Source: J088 sp003695505 [NCBI: Candidatus Dadabacteria bacterium]
GTDB lineage: Bacteria; J088
Assembly (NCBI GenBank): GCA_003695505.1
Contig: RFIY01000330.1
Location: forward strand, 1 to 7,094
Direction of reading: 5' to 3'
DNA length: 7,094 nucleotides
Shown here: piece after piece, positions 6,857 through 7,094 of the stretch
Layout: every line of letters begins with the position of its first letter
Numbering within the stretch: the stretch's first letter is position 1
Made by a program: the position numbers and the translations under genes
Notes under the pieces: generated by a model
What the model was told of the DNA's origin: nothing
Databases searched by the model: none
Seen by the model: the letters and a program-made list of their open reading frames with translations, nothing else

Positions 6857-6896
6857 CTTCCGGCGACTGGACTCCGGCTCGGGGGCCGGGATGACA
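6857..6896 (-). repeat. Second dispersed-repeat unit (VIPA type)
   Basis: Read on the minus strand this contains TGTCATCCCGGCCCCCGAGC and then CGGAGTCCAGT, close to the widespread TGTCATCCCGGC...GGATCCAGT repeat class whose translation gives VIPA. CCGGC (6874-6878) and GCCGG (6885-6889) form its small stem. The family is recalled from general knowledge. The unit appears degenerate. Confidence 0.45.
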
Positions 6897-6944
6897 ATGA
6901 TGGTGCCGCTGCGCGGCGAGCGTTGGTTTTGTTGGGGGTTCCGT

Positions 6945-6959
6945 CCGGCCTTCGGCCGG
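6945..6959. repeat. Six-bp GC hairpin with TTC loop
   Basis: CCGGCC (6945-6950) pairs with GGCCGG (6954-6959) around TTC. It directly precedes the longer hairpin at 6963-6992 and shares the short-loop design of the other right-flank hairpins. Confidence 0.6.
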
Positions 6960-6962
6960 CCG

Positions 6963-6992
6963 GGTGCCTTTTGGTCTTGCGCAAAAGGCACC
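6963..6992. repeat. Eleven-bp hairpin GGTGCCTTTTG / CAAAAGGCACC
   Basis: GGTGCCTTTTG (6963-6973) pairs perfectly with CAAAAGGCACC (6982-6992) around an 8-base loop. A competing pairing exists between TTTTGGT (6969-6975) and ACCAAAA (6990-6996); the two cannot form together. Similar GGTGCCTTTTG units recur in intergenic repeats of many beta- and gammaproteobacteria (recalled). No T-run follows the stem on the plus strand. Confidence 0.65.
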
Positions 6993-7021
6993 AAAACGCG
7001 CTGGGGCCGCGGGCTGGGCCG

Positions 7022-7038
7022 CCCCGCCTGCGGCGGGG
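7022..7038. repeat. Seven-bp GC hairpin with TGC loop
   Basis: CCCCGCC (7022-7028) pairs perfectly with GGCGGGG (7032-7038) around TGC, the same loop as the hairpin after ftsY. It closes the hairpin cluster on the right side of the window. Confidence 0.6.
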
Positions 7039-7094
7039 TCCCCGGTCGAACCGCACCGCCAGCCGGGCGAAACAGATTTGGGGTAACCATGCAG

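Larger units (their letters stand above)
6624..7094. other. Repeat-rich non-coding right flank
   Basis: No gene here can be supported. The 471 bases hold at least six inverted repeats (6632-6652, 6772-6803, 6874-6889, 6945-6959, 6963-6992, 7022-7038), several built as a GC-rich stem around a three-base loop. Open frames on both strands translate to R/P/S/A-rich strings such as VIPAPEPESS, which are typical of translated intergenic repeats. The last bases contain ATG at 7089 preceded by GGGG at 7080-7083, which could begin the next gene, but only two codons are in view. Confidence 0.65.

Noticed and set aside
6755-7090. 111-codon minus-strand frame (and an overlapping 83-codon one) in the right flank
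   Set aside because: They run through several hairpin repeats, have no ribosome binding site, and translate to R/P/S/G-rich strings typical of intergenic repeats.
7089-7094. Possible start of a following gene (ATG CAG)
   Set aside because: Only two codons are visible and the GGGG upstream is weak evidence; it cannot be supported from this window.
6624-7094. CRISPR array or insertion sequence in the hairpin-rich flank
   Set aside because: The repeats are unlike one another, not regularly spaced, and no transposase or Cas fragment is seen.

Overview
The window holds three complete housekeeping genes between two repeat-bearing non-coding flanks. The sequence is GC-rich, with G or C dominating third codon positions. 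The genes are bacterial. The conserved ends of SMC (GPNGCGKSN near the N-terminus, PSPFC-LDEVDAPLD-ANVGRFN near the C-terminus, ending in VRL), the DERRD..KAT form of the lytic transglycosylase, and the smc-ftsY gene pair look most like Myxococcota, Desulfobacterota or a related proteobacterial-type lineage. Gammaproteobacteria usually carry zipA after smc, and no rnc gene precedes smc as it does in Firmicutes. This placement is inference from remembered family sequences, not a search.

Layout: 1-213 is non-coding, opening with a strong hairpin and containing part of a dispersed repeat. 214-1980 (minus) encodes an MltD-like lipoprotein murein transglycosylase with four LysM domains plus a degenerate fifth. 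1981-2119 is a divergent intergenic region with two overlapping promoter-like sites that share a small palindrome. 2120-5611 (plus) encodes the chromosome condensin SMC. 5658-6623 (plus, GTG start behind a GGAG site, 46 bases after smc) encodes the SRP receptor FtsY with an N-terminal membrane anchor. 6624-7094 has no gene I trust. It is a patchwork of GC-rich hairpins and dispersed-repeat-like units, one of which shares an 11-base motif with the left flank.

smc and ftsY are probably one transcription unit: one gene compacts and segregates the chromosome, the other docks ribosome-nascent-chain complexes at the membrane. The divergent transglycosylase remodels peptidoglycan. The link is the cell cycle and envelope in general, not a single pathway.

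I see no new defence system, mobile element or RNA gene. The points most worth checking are sequence deviations in otherwise near-invariant motifs: an LSGGQ-S-A-M signature in SMC, and NKLDGEGMAG in FtsY where TKLDGTAKGG is expected. Next are the membrane-anchored FtsY lacking an acidic A domain, the overlapping divergent promoters, and the hairpin-rich flanks.
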